Assembly (NCBI GenBank): GCA_944351765.1
Contig: CALVPR010000010.1
Coordinates: 1 to 43,505 of the forward strand
Direction of reading: 5' to 3'
DNA length: 43,505 bases
Source of the DNA: an uncultured Bacilli bacterium
GTDB lineage: Bacteria; Bacillota_I; Bacilli_A; RF39; UBA660
The position numbers were made by a program, and so were the translations under genes. The notes below the pieces were generated by a model that was given only the letters and a program-made list of their open reading frames with translations, searched no databases and had not been told where the DNA came from. Shown piece after piece: positions 25,273 to 34,417 of this stretch (position 1 is its first letter; each line of letters starts with the position of its first letter).

Positions 25273-27033
25273 GTGTTGGGTAAGATAATTAGTATTGATA
25301 ATAATAAAGTAATTGTAAAGTTAGACATAAATGTATATGAAACAAATAATTTAATGGGTAAAAATGTTGTATTTAAAGACAATAATGTATCAGTAATCGG
25401 AGAAATAATATCTGTAAATAATAATGTCATGACTGTATCTTTACTTGGGGAAATTCAAGAAGATAAGTTTATATATGGAGATATTACAAAACCTTCATTT
25501 AATTCTAAATGTAGACTTATTACTAATAAAGAATTAGATGTTATCTTTAATAATAATGCTGATAACAATATGATTATAGGTAAATCTTTTATATATAATG
25601 ACTATGATATAAAGTTAGATATAAATACTTTCTTTTCTAATCATTTTGCTATATTAGGTAATACTGGATCCGGAAAAAGTTATAGCGTTGCTAAAATAAT
25701 TCAATCAATATTTTATAATTATAAATATTTGCCATTTAGAACTAATATATTTTTGTTTGATGCTTATGGAGAATATCAACAAGCATTTAGTAAAATAGGG
25801 GAAACTAACGAAAACATTAATTATAAAGTATATACAACAGATTTAAAAAGTAAAAAATATGATTTATTACAAATACCTTTTTGGTTACTTACATTAGATG
25901 ATATATGTTTGCTTTTAAATGTTGATAATCCTTTACAAATACCTATTATTGAAAAATCATTAAAATTAGTAAGTTATTTTGCAAGAAATGATGAACAGGT
26001 AATAAAACAAAAAAATGATATTATTGCAAGATGTTTATTAGATATAATTTATAGTGGTTCAAAACCAATTGAAATAAGAAATAAAATAATTTCCACTTTA
26101 ACTAAATTTTATACAAATAATATTAATTTAGATTTAAAGTTAACTAAAGGCGGTTGGACTAGAACTTTAAAACAATGTATATTCATTGAGCCTTCGGGAA
26201 AACTTGCAGATATTGAAATAGTTATATCATATTTAGAAAGCTTAACTTCTAATAATTTTGAGTTATCCATGCCTAATGGAGAAATTAAATATACAATTAA
26301 TGATTTTTATAATGCTTTAGAGTTTGCAATAATATCAGAAGGGGCAATTAATAGTAATAATATATTTGAATACAGTAATACACTTAAAATAAGACTTAAT
26401 TCTATTATAAATAGTGACTATGTTAATTACTTTAATTTTAATGAATATATAAGTAAAGAAAATTATATAAAATGGTTATTAACTACTAAAGGCGGTAAAA
26501 AGGCTCAAGTAATCAATTTTAATATTAATTATGTTGATGATAGATTTGCTAAAACACTTGTAAAAATTTATTCCAAATTATTATTTGATTATATAACTAA
26601 ATTAAATAAAAGAGCATCTTTTCCGTTTCATATTATTTTAGAAGAAGCCCATCGTTATGTACAAAATGATAATGATATTAATATATTAGGATACAATATA
26701 TTTGAAAGAATTACTAAAGAAGGAAGAAAATATGGTATACTTCTTGGTTTGATTTCCCAAAGGCCGTCAGAAATTAGTCAAACTGCTTTATCACAATGTA
26801 GTAACTTTCTAATATTTAAAATGTTTCATCCTGCAGACTTAAATATTGTTAAAGACATAATTGCAAGCACTAGTGATAGTTTAAGTGATAAGTTAAAAAC
26901 TTTACATCCCGGAACTTGTATAATGTTTGGTAATGCCTTTAAAATGCCAATAATAGCTAAATTGGATATGCCAAATCCTGAACCATTAAGTAGTAATTGT
27001 AATATAAATGAAACATGGTATATAAAAAATTAA
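25273..27033 (+). CDS. HerA-like DNA-translocating ATPase (DUF87)
   Basis: A 586-residue FtsK/HerA-superfamily ATPase: N-terminal HAS-type beta barrel (about 1-100), Walker A GNTGSGKSYS (about 130-139), Walker B FHIILEEAHR and the C-terminal ISQRPSEIS segment with an arginine-finger-like region. It starts with GTG 25273, well spaced after AGGTGAT. HerA normally works with the NurA nuclease in end resection or with defence nucleases; no such partner adjoins it here. It stands alone between promoter and terminator, so it looks like a core gene of unknown role. Confidence 0.85.
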   Translation: MLGKIISIDNNKVIVKLDINVYETNNLMGKNVVFKDNNVSVIGEIISVNNNVMTVSLLGEIQEDKFIYGDITKPSFNSKCRLITNKELDVIFNNNADNNMIIGKSFIYNDYDIKLDINTFFSNHFAILGNTGSGKSYSVAKIIQSIFYNYKYLPFRTNIFLFDAYGEYQQAFSKIGETNENINYKVYTTDLKSKKYDLLQIPFWLLTLDDICLLLNVDNPLQIPIIEKSLKLVSYFARNDEQVIKQKNDIIARCLLDIIYSGSKPIEIRNKIISTLTKFYTNNINLDLKLTKGGWTRTLKQCIFIEPSGKLADIEIVISYLESLTSNNFELSMPNGEIKYTINDFYNALEFAIISEGAINSNNIFEYSNTLKIRLNSIINSDYVNYFNFNEYISKENYIKWLLTTKGGKKAQVINFNINYVDDRFAKTLVKIYSKLLFDYITKLNKRASFPFHIILEEAHRYVQNDNDINILGYNIFERITKEGRKYGILLGLISQRPSEISQTALSQCSNFLIFKMFHPADLNIVKDIIASTSDSLSDKLKTLHPGTCIMFGNAFKMPIIAKLDMPNPEPLSSNCNINETWYIKN

Positions 27034-27065
27034 ACATAATCTTTAAATGTAGATTATGTTTTTTA
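27033..27065 (+). terminator. Terminator of the HerA-like gene
   Basis: AACATAATCT and AGATTATGTT form a 10-bp stem around eight bases, followed by TTTT. Confidence 0.85.
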
Positions 27066-27148
27066 TGAAAATAAATATTAATATAACATTTACTTTTATA
27101 TAAATTATGATAAAATATATATTGCATATAAATTAATAGGTGATATAT

Positions 27149-28783
27149 ATGAAAGAAGTAAAAATAGAATTAACTGAACTTTGTAATAGATGGTGTAAAC
27201 ACTGTTCTAGTAAAGCAAAAAACACTGATTATAAGTCATTAGATATTGATACAGTTAAAAGAATAATTGATGAATCAAAAGAAATAGAGGCTAAAAGTAT
27301 TGTTTTAACAGGAGGAGAAGCAACACTATATCCAAAATTAGATGAAGTAATTAGTTATGCTAGTAATAACGGACTTGAAATAAAATTATATTCAATGTGT
27401 GATCCTATTTTAGAAAATATCCAACATTTAGGCTATCTAAATACTATTGGTCTTAAGGAAATTATTTATTCTACAACTTATAATCTTACTTTAGATGGAG
27501 TTGTAACACTAGATAAATTAAAAGAATTTTTTCCTTTATTATTAGATAAAACTAATATTAGATTAGGGGTTCATCATGCTATTTTAAAAGATACTGTATA
27601 TGATATAGATGAATTAATTAAACTATTCTTTAGCTTAGATGATACTAAAACAACAAACTTATCTTTCCTTAGATATGTTCCTCATGGAAGAGGTACTAAA
27701 GACTTACTTTTAAATAGAGATGAACTTATATGGTTTAGAAATAAAATGATTGAATATAAAAAAATATATGGAGATAAAATTAGATTAGGTAGTCCTTGGA
27801 ATTTTTTAGGGATTGAAAAAACAGAATGTAGTGCGGCAGAGAAATCTTTAATAGTAGGCTTTGATGGTAATGTTTATCCATGCGATGCGATGAAATACTT
27901 TGATTATTTAGGTAGTGGTGGAAATATATATCATAATTCTTTAAAAGAAATATACAATTCTAAATATTTTAATGATATTAGAACATTTAAAAAATGTAGT
28001 AGTTTAGAATGTTTAGAATGCTCTAATTATGAAATATGCAAAGGTGGATGTTTAGGTCAAAAAATGGTTGCATTTATTAGTCCTGATACTTTAACATTTA
28101 AAAAATATGGAATACTAGCAAGAAGAACTATGAATACCTTCGATACTGAAGAAATTAAGAAAATGAATGGAGAAATGGGTATTGTCGGAGAAATTGGTGA
28201 ACTTATTGATTCGTTTAAAAAATATAAAACCCATAATTTAAATGCTGATAGTAAAAAGAAATTAAAAGAAAATTTAATTATTGAAGTAGGGGATATTGTA
28301 TGGTATTTAGCAGCATCACTATCTAGTTATTATGATATTGATTTTGAAAATATAGGTAAGTACATTCAAAATAGTACTAATAAAGAATTAGAGAGAAAAG
28401 TATTTGATACTCCAATATTACTTCAAAGTATAAAAACAAGAGATCCTGAATGCTTATTAAAATCATCAAGTAATGAAATAGATATTAGTATTTTAGATAA
28501 CAATACTGAAGATTATAACTTTAATAACGAATGGAAAAAACTTGTTTATTATGCTTGTCAAATAATTTATTTAAGTGATAAGGACAAATTAATTGAAACT
28601 ATTACTAATTTACTTCTTACTTTGTCAAGAATTGCTAATATTGAACTTGAAATATCAATGAATGAAGTATTAAAAAGAAATATAGATAAACTAAATAATC
28701 GATATAAACAAGGATATGATAGAGAAGTAGCAAATAAAAGAATTAAATTATTAACTAATTATAAAGAAAGTGAAGCTAAATAA
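27149..28783 (+). CDS. Radical SAM/SPASM enzyme fused to a MazG-like pyrophosphohydrolase domain
   Basis: Residues 1-225 form a radical SAM domain with C12, C16 and C19 (CX3CX2C) and TGGEAT. About 225-320 is a SPASM region (CDAMKY, CLECSNYEICKGGC) that should hold auxiliary iron-sulfur clusters. From about 335 the sequence is MazG-like: EIGELID and EVGDIVWYL give the ExxE and ExxD metal sites, and the end (NIDKLNNRYKQGYDRE) matches MazG-like C-termini; the helix pattern seems to recur after a linker, suggesting two MazG-like halves. Fusion implies a reaction on, or clean-up of, a nucleotide compound. ATG 27149 follows AGGTGATAT. Confidence 0.83.
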   Translation: MKEVKIELTELCNRWCKHCSSKAKNTDYKSLDIDTVKRIIDESKEIEAKSIVLTGGEATLYPKLDEVISYASNNGLEIKLYSMCDPILENIQHLGYLNTIGLKEIIYSTTYNLTLDGVVTLDKLKEFFPLLLDKTNIRLGVHHAILKDTVYDIDELIKLFFSLDDTKTTNLSFLRYVPHGRGTKDLLLNRDELIWFRNKMIEYKKIYGDKIRLGSPWNFLGIEKTECSAAEKSLIVGFDGNVYPCDAMKYFDYLGSGGNIYHNSLKEIYNSKYFNDIRTFKKCSSLECLECSNYEICKGGCLGQKMVAFISPDTLTFKKYGILARRTMNTFDTEEIKKMNGEMGIVGEIGELIDSFKKYKTHNLNADSKKKLKENLIIEVGDIVWYLAASLSSYYDIDFENIGKYIQNSTNKELERKVFDTPILLQSIKTRDPECLLKSSSNEIDISILDNNTEDYNFNNEWKKLVYYACQIIYLSDKDKLIETITNLLLTLSRIANIELEISMNEVLKRNIDKLNNRYKQGYDREVANKRIKLLTNYKESEAK

Positions 28784-28795
28784 AATAATAATAAT

Positions 28796-28831
28796 AAAGT
28801 AAAGTTAATGTAAAATATACTTTCTTTTTTT
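28796..28831 (+). terminator. Weak terminator after the radical SAM-MazG gene
   Basis: AAAGTA pairs with TACTTT, followed by a long T run. Confidence 0.4.
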
Positions 28832-28884
28832 TAGTACTTTAAAAAAAGTTAATTTTATGGTATTCTAATATGGAAGGTGATTTT

Positions 28885-29298
28885 ATGGCATTAAATAGAA
28901 CTAAATCAAGAGAAAAAATTATGATTTTATTATATCAAACTTTATTATACGAAAAAAATAATATTAGTTATGATATAGATGATATGATAATTAATGAATT
29001 AGAAGAACTTAATGAATATATTTATAAAACATTAAAAGAAATTCTAAACAATAAAGATAAACTAATAGAAATTGCTAATAAATACTTAGGTAGCTGGCCA
29101 ATGAATAGATTAGGTTTAACTGATCAATCTATCATTATGTTAGGTATATACGAACTTATGAATACTGATATAGAAGGACCTATTATTATTAATGAAGCAG
29201 TTAATTTATCTAAAAAGTATTCTGATGAACAGGTTAGTAAAATAATTAATGGTGTCCTTGATAATGTATATCATAATGAGGTAAAAGATGGAGAATAA
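28885..29298 (+). CDS. nusB: Transcription antitermination factor NusB
   Basis: All-helical RNA-binding factor for rRNA antitermination. Typical features: RTKSREKIMILLYQ at the N-terminus, GLTDQSIIMLGIYEL, IIINEAVNLSKKYS and a C-terminal INGVLDNV. 137 residues is normal. ATG 28885 follows GGAAGGTGAT; the ATG at 28870 lies within that signal. Overlaps xseA by 11 bases; nusB-xseA-xseB is a common Bacillota order. Confidence 0.97.
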   Translation: MALNRTKSREKIMILLYQTLLYEKNNISYDIDDMIINELEELNEYIYKTLKEILNNKDKLIEIANKYLGSWPMNRLGLTDQSIIMLGIYELMNTDIEGPIIINEAVNLSKKYSDEQVSKIINGVLDNVYHNEVKDGE

Positions 29299-30553
29299 TT
29301 ATATAACAATTACTGAATTATCAAGATATCTAAAAGGTAAATTTGAAAGTGATGAAAACTTAAGAAAAGTTTATATAAAAGGAGAGATATCAAACTTTAA
29401 AGCACATACTAGAGGACATTTTTATTTTACTTTAAAAGATGAAACTTCTAGAATAAGTGCAGTAATGTTTGCATCAAACACTAGAGTTTTAAAATTTACA
29501 CCAGTTGATGGGATGAAAGTATTAGTAACAGGAAGAGTAACTATATATGAAGCAACCGGTGGCTATCAAATATATGTTGAAGATATGCTTGAAGATGGTA
29601 TAGGAAACCTTTATGTAGCATTTGAACAATTAAAAGAGAAATTATCTAAAGAAGGACTTTTTAATAAAGAACATAAAAGACCTATTAGAAGAATTCCTAG
29701 AAAAATAGGTATTGTTACAGCATCAACTGGAGCGGCTATTAGAGATATATTAACTACTATTAAAAGAAGATATCCTGTATGTGAAACAATATTATTTCCT
29801 TCTCTTGTACAAGGAAGTGATGCTGCCCAAGATATTGTCAAAAAAATAGAAATGGCAAATACTTATGATATTGATACATTAATCGTGGGTAGGGGAGGCG
29901 GATCTATTGAAGATTTATGGCCTTTTAATGAAGAAATAGTAGCAAGAGCTATATATAACTCTAAAGTGCCTGTAATTAGTGCTGTAGGTCATGAAGTAGA
30001 TTTCACAATTGCTGATTTTGTTGCAGACTTAAGAGCACCAACTCCAACTGCAGCAGCAGAACTAGCAGTTCCTGATATTAATACAATAATTACATATTTA
30101 GATACTGCTAAAAGTAGAAGTTATAATACTTTATTAAATATAATCGAAAATAATAGATTAAAACTTCATAAACTAGAAGATAGCTTTGTTTTAAAAAGAC
30201 CTACTGCTATATATGAAGTAAAAGAACAAAATTTAGATAATTTAATTGATAAACTTAATAGAATAATAAAAATATTTATTGACAACTCTAAAGTAGAATT
30301 ATTTAAATATCAAAATAGTTATGTATTTAATAATCCCGAAATTATTTATAAATTTAAAAAACAAAATTTAGATAATATTATTAGTAAATTAGAAGTATTA
30401 AATCCAATGAATACTTTAAAAAGAGGATATGCAATAATAAAAAAAGAAGATAATGTAATATCTTCAATAAATAATTTAAATCAAGATGATGAAATTAAAA
30501 TAAATGTATCTGATGGTATAATAGATGCAAAAGTAATTAAAGTAGGAGAATAA
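29288..30553 (+). CDS. xseA: Exodeoxyribonuclease VII large subunit
   Basis: Catalytic subunit degrading single-stranded DNA. N-terminal OB fold (GEISNFKAHTRGHFYFTLKD), catalytic core with IGIVTASTGAAIRD, VGRGGGSIEDLW and SAVGHEVDFTIADFVAD, then coiled coil and the LKRGYAI motif near the end. 421 residues is slightly short but complete. The ribosome site GAGGT lies inside the end of nusB. Confidence 0.97.
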   Translation: MENNYITITELSRYLKGKFESDENLRKVYIKGEISNFKAHTRGHFYFTLKDETSRISAVMFASNTRVLKFTPVDGMKVLVTGRVTIYEATGGYQIYVEDMLEDGIGNLYVAFEQLKEKLSKEGLFNKEHKRPIRRIPRKIGIVTASTGAAIRDILTTIKRRYPVCETILFPSLVQGSDAAQDIVKKIEMANTYDIDTLIVGRGGGSIEDLWPFNEEIVARAIYNSKVPVISAVGHEVDFTIADFVADLRAPTPTAAAELAVPDINTIITYLDTAKSRSYNTLLNIIENNRLKLHKLEDSFVLKRPTAIYEVKEQNLDNLIDKLNRIIKIFIDNSKVELFKYQNSYVFNNPEIIYKFKKQNLDNIISKLEVLNPMNTLKRGYAIIKKEDNVISSINNLNQDDEIKINVSDGIIDAKVIKVGE

Positions 30554-30556
30554 AAT

Positions 30557-30781
30557 ATGAAAGAAAAAGAAATGAAATTTGAAGATAAGATAAGAGAACT
30601 TGAAAAAATAGTAACAGAACTTGAAAATGGAGAAGTAAGTTTAGATGATGCAATTGATAAATATACTATAGCTATGAAACTTGCTAAAGAATGTTCTGAT
30701 AAATTAACTGAAGTATCAGATAAAGTTAATAAAATAATGTTAGAAAATGGTAAATTAGAAGAATTTAATGTAGAAGAATAA
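30557..30781 (+). CDS. xseB: Exodeoxyribonuclease VII small subunit
   Basis: 74-residue helical hairpin that binds the XseA stalk: FEDKIRELEKIVTELENGEVSLDDAI is the family pattern. Starts four bases after xseA, with GGAG ahead of it. Confidence 0.96.
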   Translation: MKEKEMKFEDKIRELEKIVTELENGEVSLDDAIDKYTIAMKLAKECSDKLTEVSDKVNKIMLENGKLEEFNVEE

Positions 30782-30807
30782 ATTCTTCTTTTTCTATAAT
30801 GAAAAAT

Positions 30808-30838
30808 AAAAAAATTAGCAAAAACTAATTTTTTTATA
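30808..30838. terminator. Bidirectional terminator between xseB and the converging gene
   Basis: AAAAAATTAG and CTAATTTTTT around CAAAAA, with A and T runs on the two sides. Confidence 0.8.
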
Positions 30839-31580
30839 ATAATACATATAGTAATACTAAAGAAATAATAACAGACATTATTCCTAATAAACAGTAAGAT
30901 ACATATCCAAGTTGCGTTTCTTCTTTTCTCTTTATATAACTGGTAGGAAGATCTATTTCATCAATAATAATACTTGGATCTACTTCTAAAGTGTCTAATT
31001 CCTCTTGAGGTTTTACTTCTTTTTCATCTTTACCTATAACAAAATTAATATCAGTCATTTCTATTTTATTTAAAGAAATACTTTCGTTATTTGTAATTGT
31101 TATAAGTTGTAAAAAAGTCTTGTATTCACATCTATCTTGATATTTATTTAAAAACCAACTAATAAAACTCTTATATTTTTCATTATTAATTATAATTATT
31201 TTACTCTCTACTGTAATTCCATTTTCTGTAAGTATCATATATGACTTATTAATAATTCCTCCAATAACATTATTTAATTTGTCATAAGTAATATCATTAA
31301 TATTTGTTCTAACATCTTTTAATTCGTCATTTTCAGTAATAGGGATTACCAAACTTATATTGTAACTATCAATTTTACTATATATATCCCTAATTAAAGT
31401 TTTTACATGTTCCAAATTATTTGTATTAATGTTAAAAGACTCATAATCATCTCTTAACTCAATAGAAATATTAGTTTTATTAAATTCTTTACTTGGAACT
31501 GCAATAAAAAATGAAATTGAGCCTTCATTTACTAAATATATTTGATGTTTATCTAAAGACATAAATAATGTTGTATTCAT
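30834..31580 (-). CDS. Hypothetical tail-anchored membrane protein
   Basis: I do not recognise it. 248 residues: a soluble alpha/beta N-terminal part, an acidic linker (about 190-215), and a single C-terminal hydrophobic helix (about 226-247) with almost nothing after it. There is no signal peptide, so the bulk should be cytoplasmic and anchored by the tail. ATG follows GGAAGGGAAG. Confidence 0.8.
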   Translation of the reverse strand: MNTTLFMSLDKHQIYLVNEGSISFFIAVPSKEFNKTNISIELRDDYESFNINTNNLEHVKTLIRDIYSKIDSYNISLVIPITENDELKDVRTNINDITYDKLNNVIGGIINKSYMILTENGITVESKIIIINNEKYKSFISWFLNKYQDRCEYKTFLQLITITNNESISLNKIEMTDINFVIGKDEKEVKPQEELDTLEVDPSIIIDEIDLPTSYIKRKEETQLGYVSYCLLGIMSVIISLVLLYVLL

Positions 31581-31655
31581 ATTTACTTCCCTTCCTATTA
31601 TATAAGTTAATTATATCAAATTATTTTCCACTTGTCATTAATTTTTTTATTAATT

Positions 31656-32396
31656 TTACAGAAACTTTATTAATATAAACAGTATACCTATTACAAAAAA
31701 TATTATTGAAAATCTGTTATAATTATAAGTTTTAACGGTTGGTAATAATTTACATAATGAGATATTTAGCATGATACCTGCTACTATTGCAAATAATATA
31801 CCTATAATAGTATTATTAATAAAATTTTTTAAAAATAAAAATGTTATAAAAGCCCCAAATAATTCTGATATTGCAGATATAAATGTATAAGATAATGCTT
31901 TAAATTTACTTTTAGTTGAATAATATATTGGAACTGATATACTAATACCTTCTGGTATATTATGAAGAGCAATAGCAATAGCTAAACTAATACCTAAAGT
32001 CATATTAGAAGATGCTGTAATAAATGTAATAATACCTTCTGGTATATTATGTAAAATAATTGCTAACATTGAAATTATTCCTACTTTATATAAAGTATTA
32101 TTACTATTATCAGGTAAATAATAATTTAATATCATCGATATTATTATTCCCAATATAATAGATATAATACATAAAATAAGACTTGTAAAATCATTATTAT
32201 TTTCTTTTAATAATAAAAGAGATTCTGGAATTAAATCAGTAATAGAAACAGTAATCATTACTCCTGCTGCAAAACTAAGAGAAGCTACTATTAATTTATT
32301 ATAATTTTTAAATTTAAAAAAAATAAGTAATGTTCCAAGCATTGTAGAAAATGCTGCAAAAGAAGTTAAAATAAATGGAAATAAAAAATTATTCAT
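31656..32396 (-). CDS. ZIP-family metal transporter
   Basis: Eight-helix divalent metal importer or exporter, probably Zn2+. The two metal-site helices carry LHNIPEGI twice (helices IV and V), and the N-terminus has the GTLL..F and AAGVM segments of ZupT-type proteins. The long His-rich loop of eukaryotic ZIPs is absent. ATG 32396 follows TTAGGTGAAACTTT. Confidence 0.93.
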   Translation of the reverse strand: MNNFLFPFILTSFAAFSTMLGTLLIFFKFKNYNKLIVASLSFAAGVMITVSITDLIPESLLLLKENNNDFTSLILCIISIILGIIISMILNYYLPDNSNNTLYKVGIISMLAIILHNIPEGIITFITASSNMTLGISLAIAIALHNIPEGISISVPIYYSTKSKFKALSYTFISAISELFGAFITFLFLKNFINNTIIGILFAIVAGIMLNISLCKLLPTVKTYNYNRFSIIFFVIGILFILIKFL

Positions 32397-32529
32397 AAAG
32401 TTTCACCTAATTAAATATATGTAAAATTTACTAAAAAAATGGTAGTTTTTTTCTCTTATAAATATAATTTTTGGTTGCATTATAATAATGTAGTCTGTGA
32501 ATAAAAAGCTACTAAAAGGAGATGTTTTT

Positions 32530-33525
32530 ATGTTTTTTAAAAAATTAAAAAACAACGTTCTGCTTATTTTAACTGTTTCACTGTTACTACCAACCCAAAT
32601 TCTTGCTTATTCAGAGTATATTATTGCAGGCGGAGAGAATATCGGTATTGAACTTAATTCAAAAGGAATTATTATAGTAGGCACTTATGAAGTAGATGGA
32701 AAAAATCCTGCTAAAGATGCAAATTTACATGTTGGGGATATTATAACTTCCATTAATAATAGTAAAGTAGCAACTATTGAAGAAATGTTAACAGAAATAG
32801 ATAAATTAGGTGATGTAAGTTCTGTAAATATTAATTATTTAAGAGGAAGTAAAACTTATTCTACTACTTTAAATTTAATTAAAGATAGTAATGATGTCTA
32901 TAAAACAGGATTATATGTAAAAGACTCTATAACAGGAGTAGGTACGTTATCATTTATTGATCCTAATACTAAAATATATGGTGCACTAGGACATGAAATA
33001 ATTGAAAAATCTACTGGACAAAAACTAGAAATAAAAGATGGTAAAATATATAACTCAACTGTCACTAGCATAACTCCTAGTGATGATGGTAATCCCGGTG
33101 AAAAAAATGCAAGATATGATTCATCTATAGTTTATGGTGACGTAAAAGAAAATACAAGTTCTGGAATATTTGGAAGTTATACTGATACATTACCAGACAA
33201 AAAACTATATAAAGTAGCAGAACCTTCTCAAGTGAAAACTGGAAGTGCTAAAATCTTTACAGTTTTAAGTGGAGAAGAAGTTAAAGAATATGATATTAAT
33301 ATAATATCTGTTAGTAAAGAAGACAAAGAAACAAAAAATATTCTTTTTGAAATTACTGATTCAGAATTATTAGAAAAAACTGGCGGTATTGTTCAAGGAA
33401 TGAGTGGAAGTCCTATTATTCAGGGTGAATATATTATTGGAGCAGTTACTCATGTAGTAGTAGATAACCCTAAAAGAGGATATGGTATATTTATAGTAAA
33501 TATGTTAGAAGAAGCAGAAAACTAA
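32530..33525 (+). CDS. spoIVB: SpoIVB-like serine peptidase (sigma-K checkpoint protease)
   Basis: In sporulation SpoIVB is secreted by the forespore and triggers pro-sigma-K processing in the mother cell. Signal sequence at about residues 1-24, PDZ domain (about 45-115), and S55 peptidase domain with GALGHEI (His) and the nucleophile motif GMSGSPI near the C-terminus. 331 residues; B. subtilis SpoIVB is longer at the N-terminus. ATG 32530 follows AAAGGAGATG; GTG 32497 precedes that site. Confidence 0.95.
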   Translation: MFFKKLKNNVLLILTVSLLLPTQILAYSEYIIAGGENIGIELNSKGIIIVGTYEVDGKNPAKDANLHVGDIITSINNSKVATIEEMLTEIDKLGDVSSVNINYLRGSKTYSTTLNLIKDSNDVYKTGLYVKDSITGVGTLSFIDPNTKIYGALGHEIIEKSTGQKLEIKDGKIYNSTVTSITPSDDGNPGEKNARYDSSIVYGDVKENTSSGIFGSYTDTLPDKKLYKVAEPSQVKTGSAKIFTVLSGEEVKEYDINIISVSKEDKETKNILFEITDSELLEKTGGIVQGMSGSPIIQGEYIIGAVTHVVVDNPKRGYGIFIVNMLEEAEN

Positions 33526-33540
33526 ATATTTTAAGTTTAT

Positions 33541-33571
33541 AAGACAGGAATTTTAATTCTGTCTTTATTTA
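33541..33571 (+). terminator. Terminator of spoIVB
   Basis: AAGACAG(GA) pairs with (TT)CTGTCTT, followed by a T-rich tail. Confidence 0.7.
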
Positions 33572-33621
33572 CATTTAATATTAAATATGATATATTTAAG
33601 TTGGAAGCAGATGAAATAAAC

Positions 33622-34170
33622 ATGAAAAAATTAGTAAAAGAAAATAATATTAATGACTATATTAAAATAGCTAAAACAGATATATATGTATATATTATTA
33701 TATTAATATTAATATCTTTAATATTATTATTTATATCATATAAAGTAAATTGGTATTATTTAATGATATTTTGTATTGCTTTTCCTTTCACTATCATTAA
33801 TAGAATTCTAACTTATCGTAATTTGAAAAACATAAAAAATTATTTAATAGAAAATAGTTTATTAGATAAAATTGGTAAAATTGTTTTTTGGAATGAAAAA
33901 AATTATTTCTTGACAGATAAATATATAATAACGAGTGAATATAACGTAACTAGACATTATAAATATGATGACATATTAAAAATATCTAAAAGAAAAAATA
34001 CTGTTTTAAATTCAAAGCATAGTTATTTTGAAGAATATTTAATTATTACTTTTAAAGATAAAGAACAAATTGAATTATTAATATGTACAACAGCTTTGGT
34101 TGATGAAAACTTTAAAGATATTACAGAATTTTTGCTTAATAAAAATAAGAATATTATATTTTCAAAATAA
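33622..34170 (+). CDS. Hypothetical membrane protein
   Basis: Two adjacent hydrophobic helices (about residues 20-65) followed by a soluble beta-rich domain of about 100 residues, resembling the layout of small PH-like/YcxB-type membrane proteins; I cannot confirm a family. The start is uncertain: ATG 33622 has GGAAG upstream at a long distance, while TTG 33601 in the same frame has no ribosome site. Confidence 0.65.
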   Translation: MKKLVKENNINDYIKIAKTDIYVYIIILILISLILLFISYKVNWYYLMIFCIAFPFTIINRILTYRNLKNIKNYLIENSLLDKIGKIVFWNEKNYFLTDKYIITSEYNVTRHYKYDDILKISKRKNTVLNSKHSYFEEYLIITFKDKEQIELLICTTALVDENFKDITEFLLNKNKNIIFSK

Positions 34171-34203
34171 AAATAGGAAGATAATAATTAGTCTTCCTAT
34201 TTT
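34171..34203. terminator. Bidirectional terminator
   Basis: AAATAGGAAGA (34171-34181) and TCTTCCTATTT (34192-34202) form an 11-bp stem between two converging genes. Confidence 0.8.
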
Positions 34204-34339
34204 AAATGTATGCAACAATACCTGCTACTACTGATAACACCATTAATAGTAACATAATTATAGCAATAATTTTAGTGCCTAAATTTTTAATTTTCTTTTT
34301 TGTTTTTTTCTTTTTCTTATCTTTATTAACTTCTTTCAT
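34202..34339 (-). CDS. Small basic single-pass membrane protein (45 aa)
   Basis: ATG 34339 on the minus strand follows GAGGTG. The first 18 residues are very rich in Lys (a KDKKKKKTKKK stretch), then comes one hydrophobic helix of about 22 residues to the end. This resembles the small DUF4044-type membrane proteins of Bacillota in size and layout only. It ends in a terminator shared with the converging gene. It is too short for a length cut-off of 60 residues. Confidence 0.7.
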   Translation of the reverse strand: MKEVNKDKKKKKTKKKIKNLGTKIIAIIMLLLMVLSVVAGIVAYI

Positions 34340-34417
34340 GTTACACCTCGTAATCCATTATACAAAATTTTAGTAATAATATCAATACTAATTAAATATA
34401 ATTTAGTGGTGATAACA

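Noticed and set aside
32460-32520. Forespore (sigma-F/G) promoter ahead of spoIVB
   Set aside because: A TATAAT-like stretch is present but no -35 and -10 pair fits the forespore consensus well enough.
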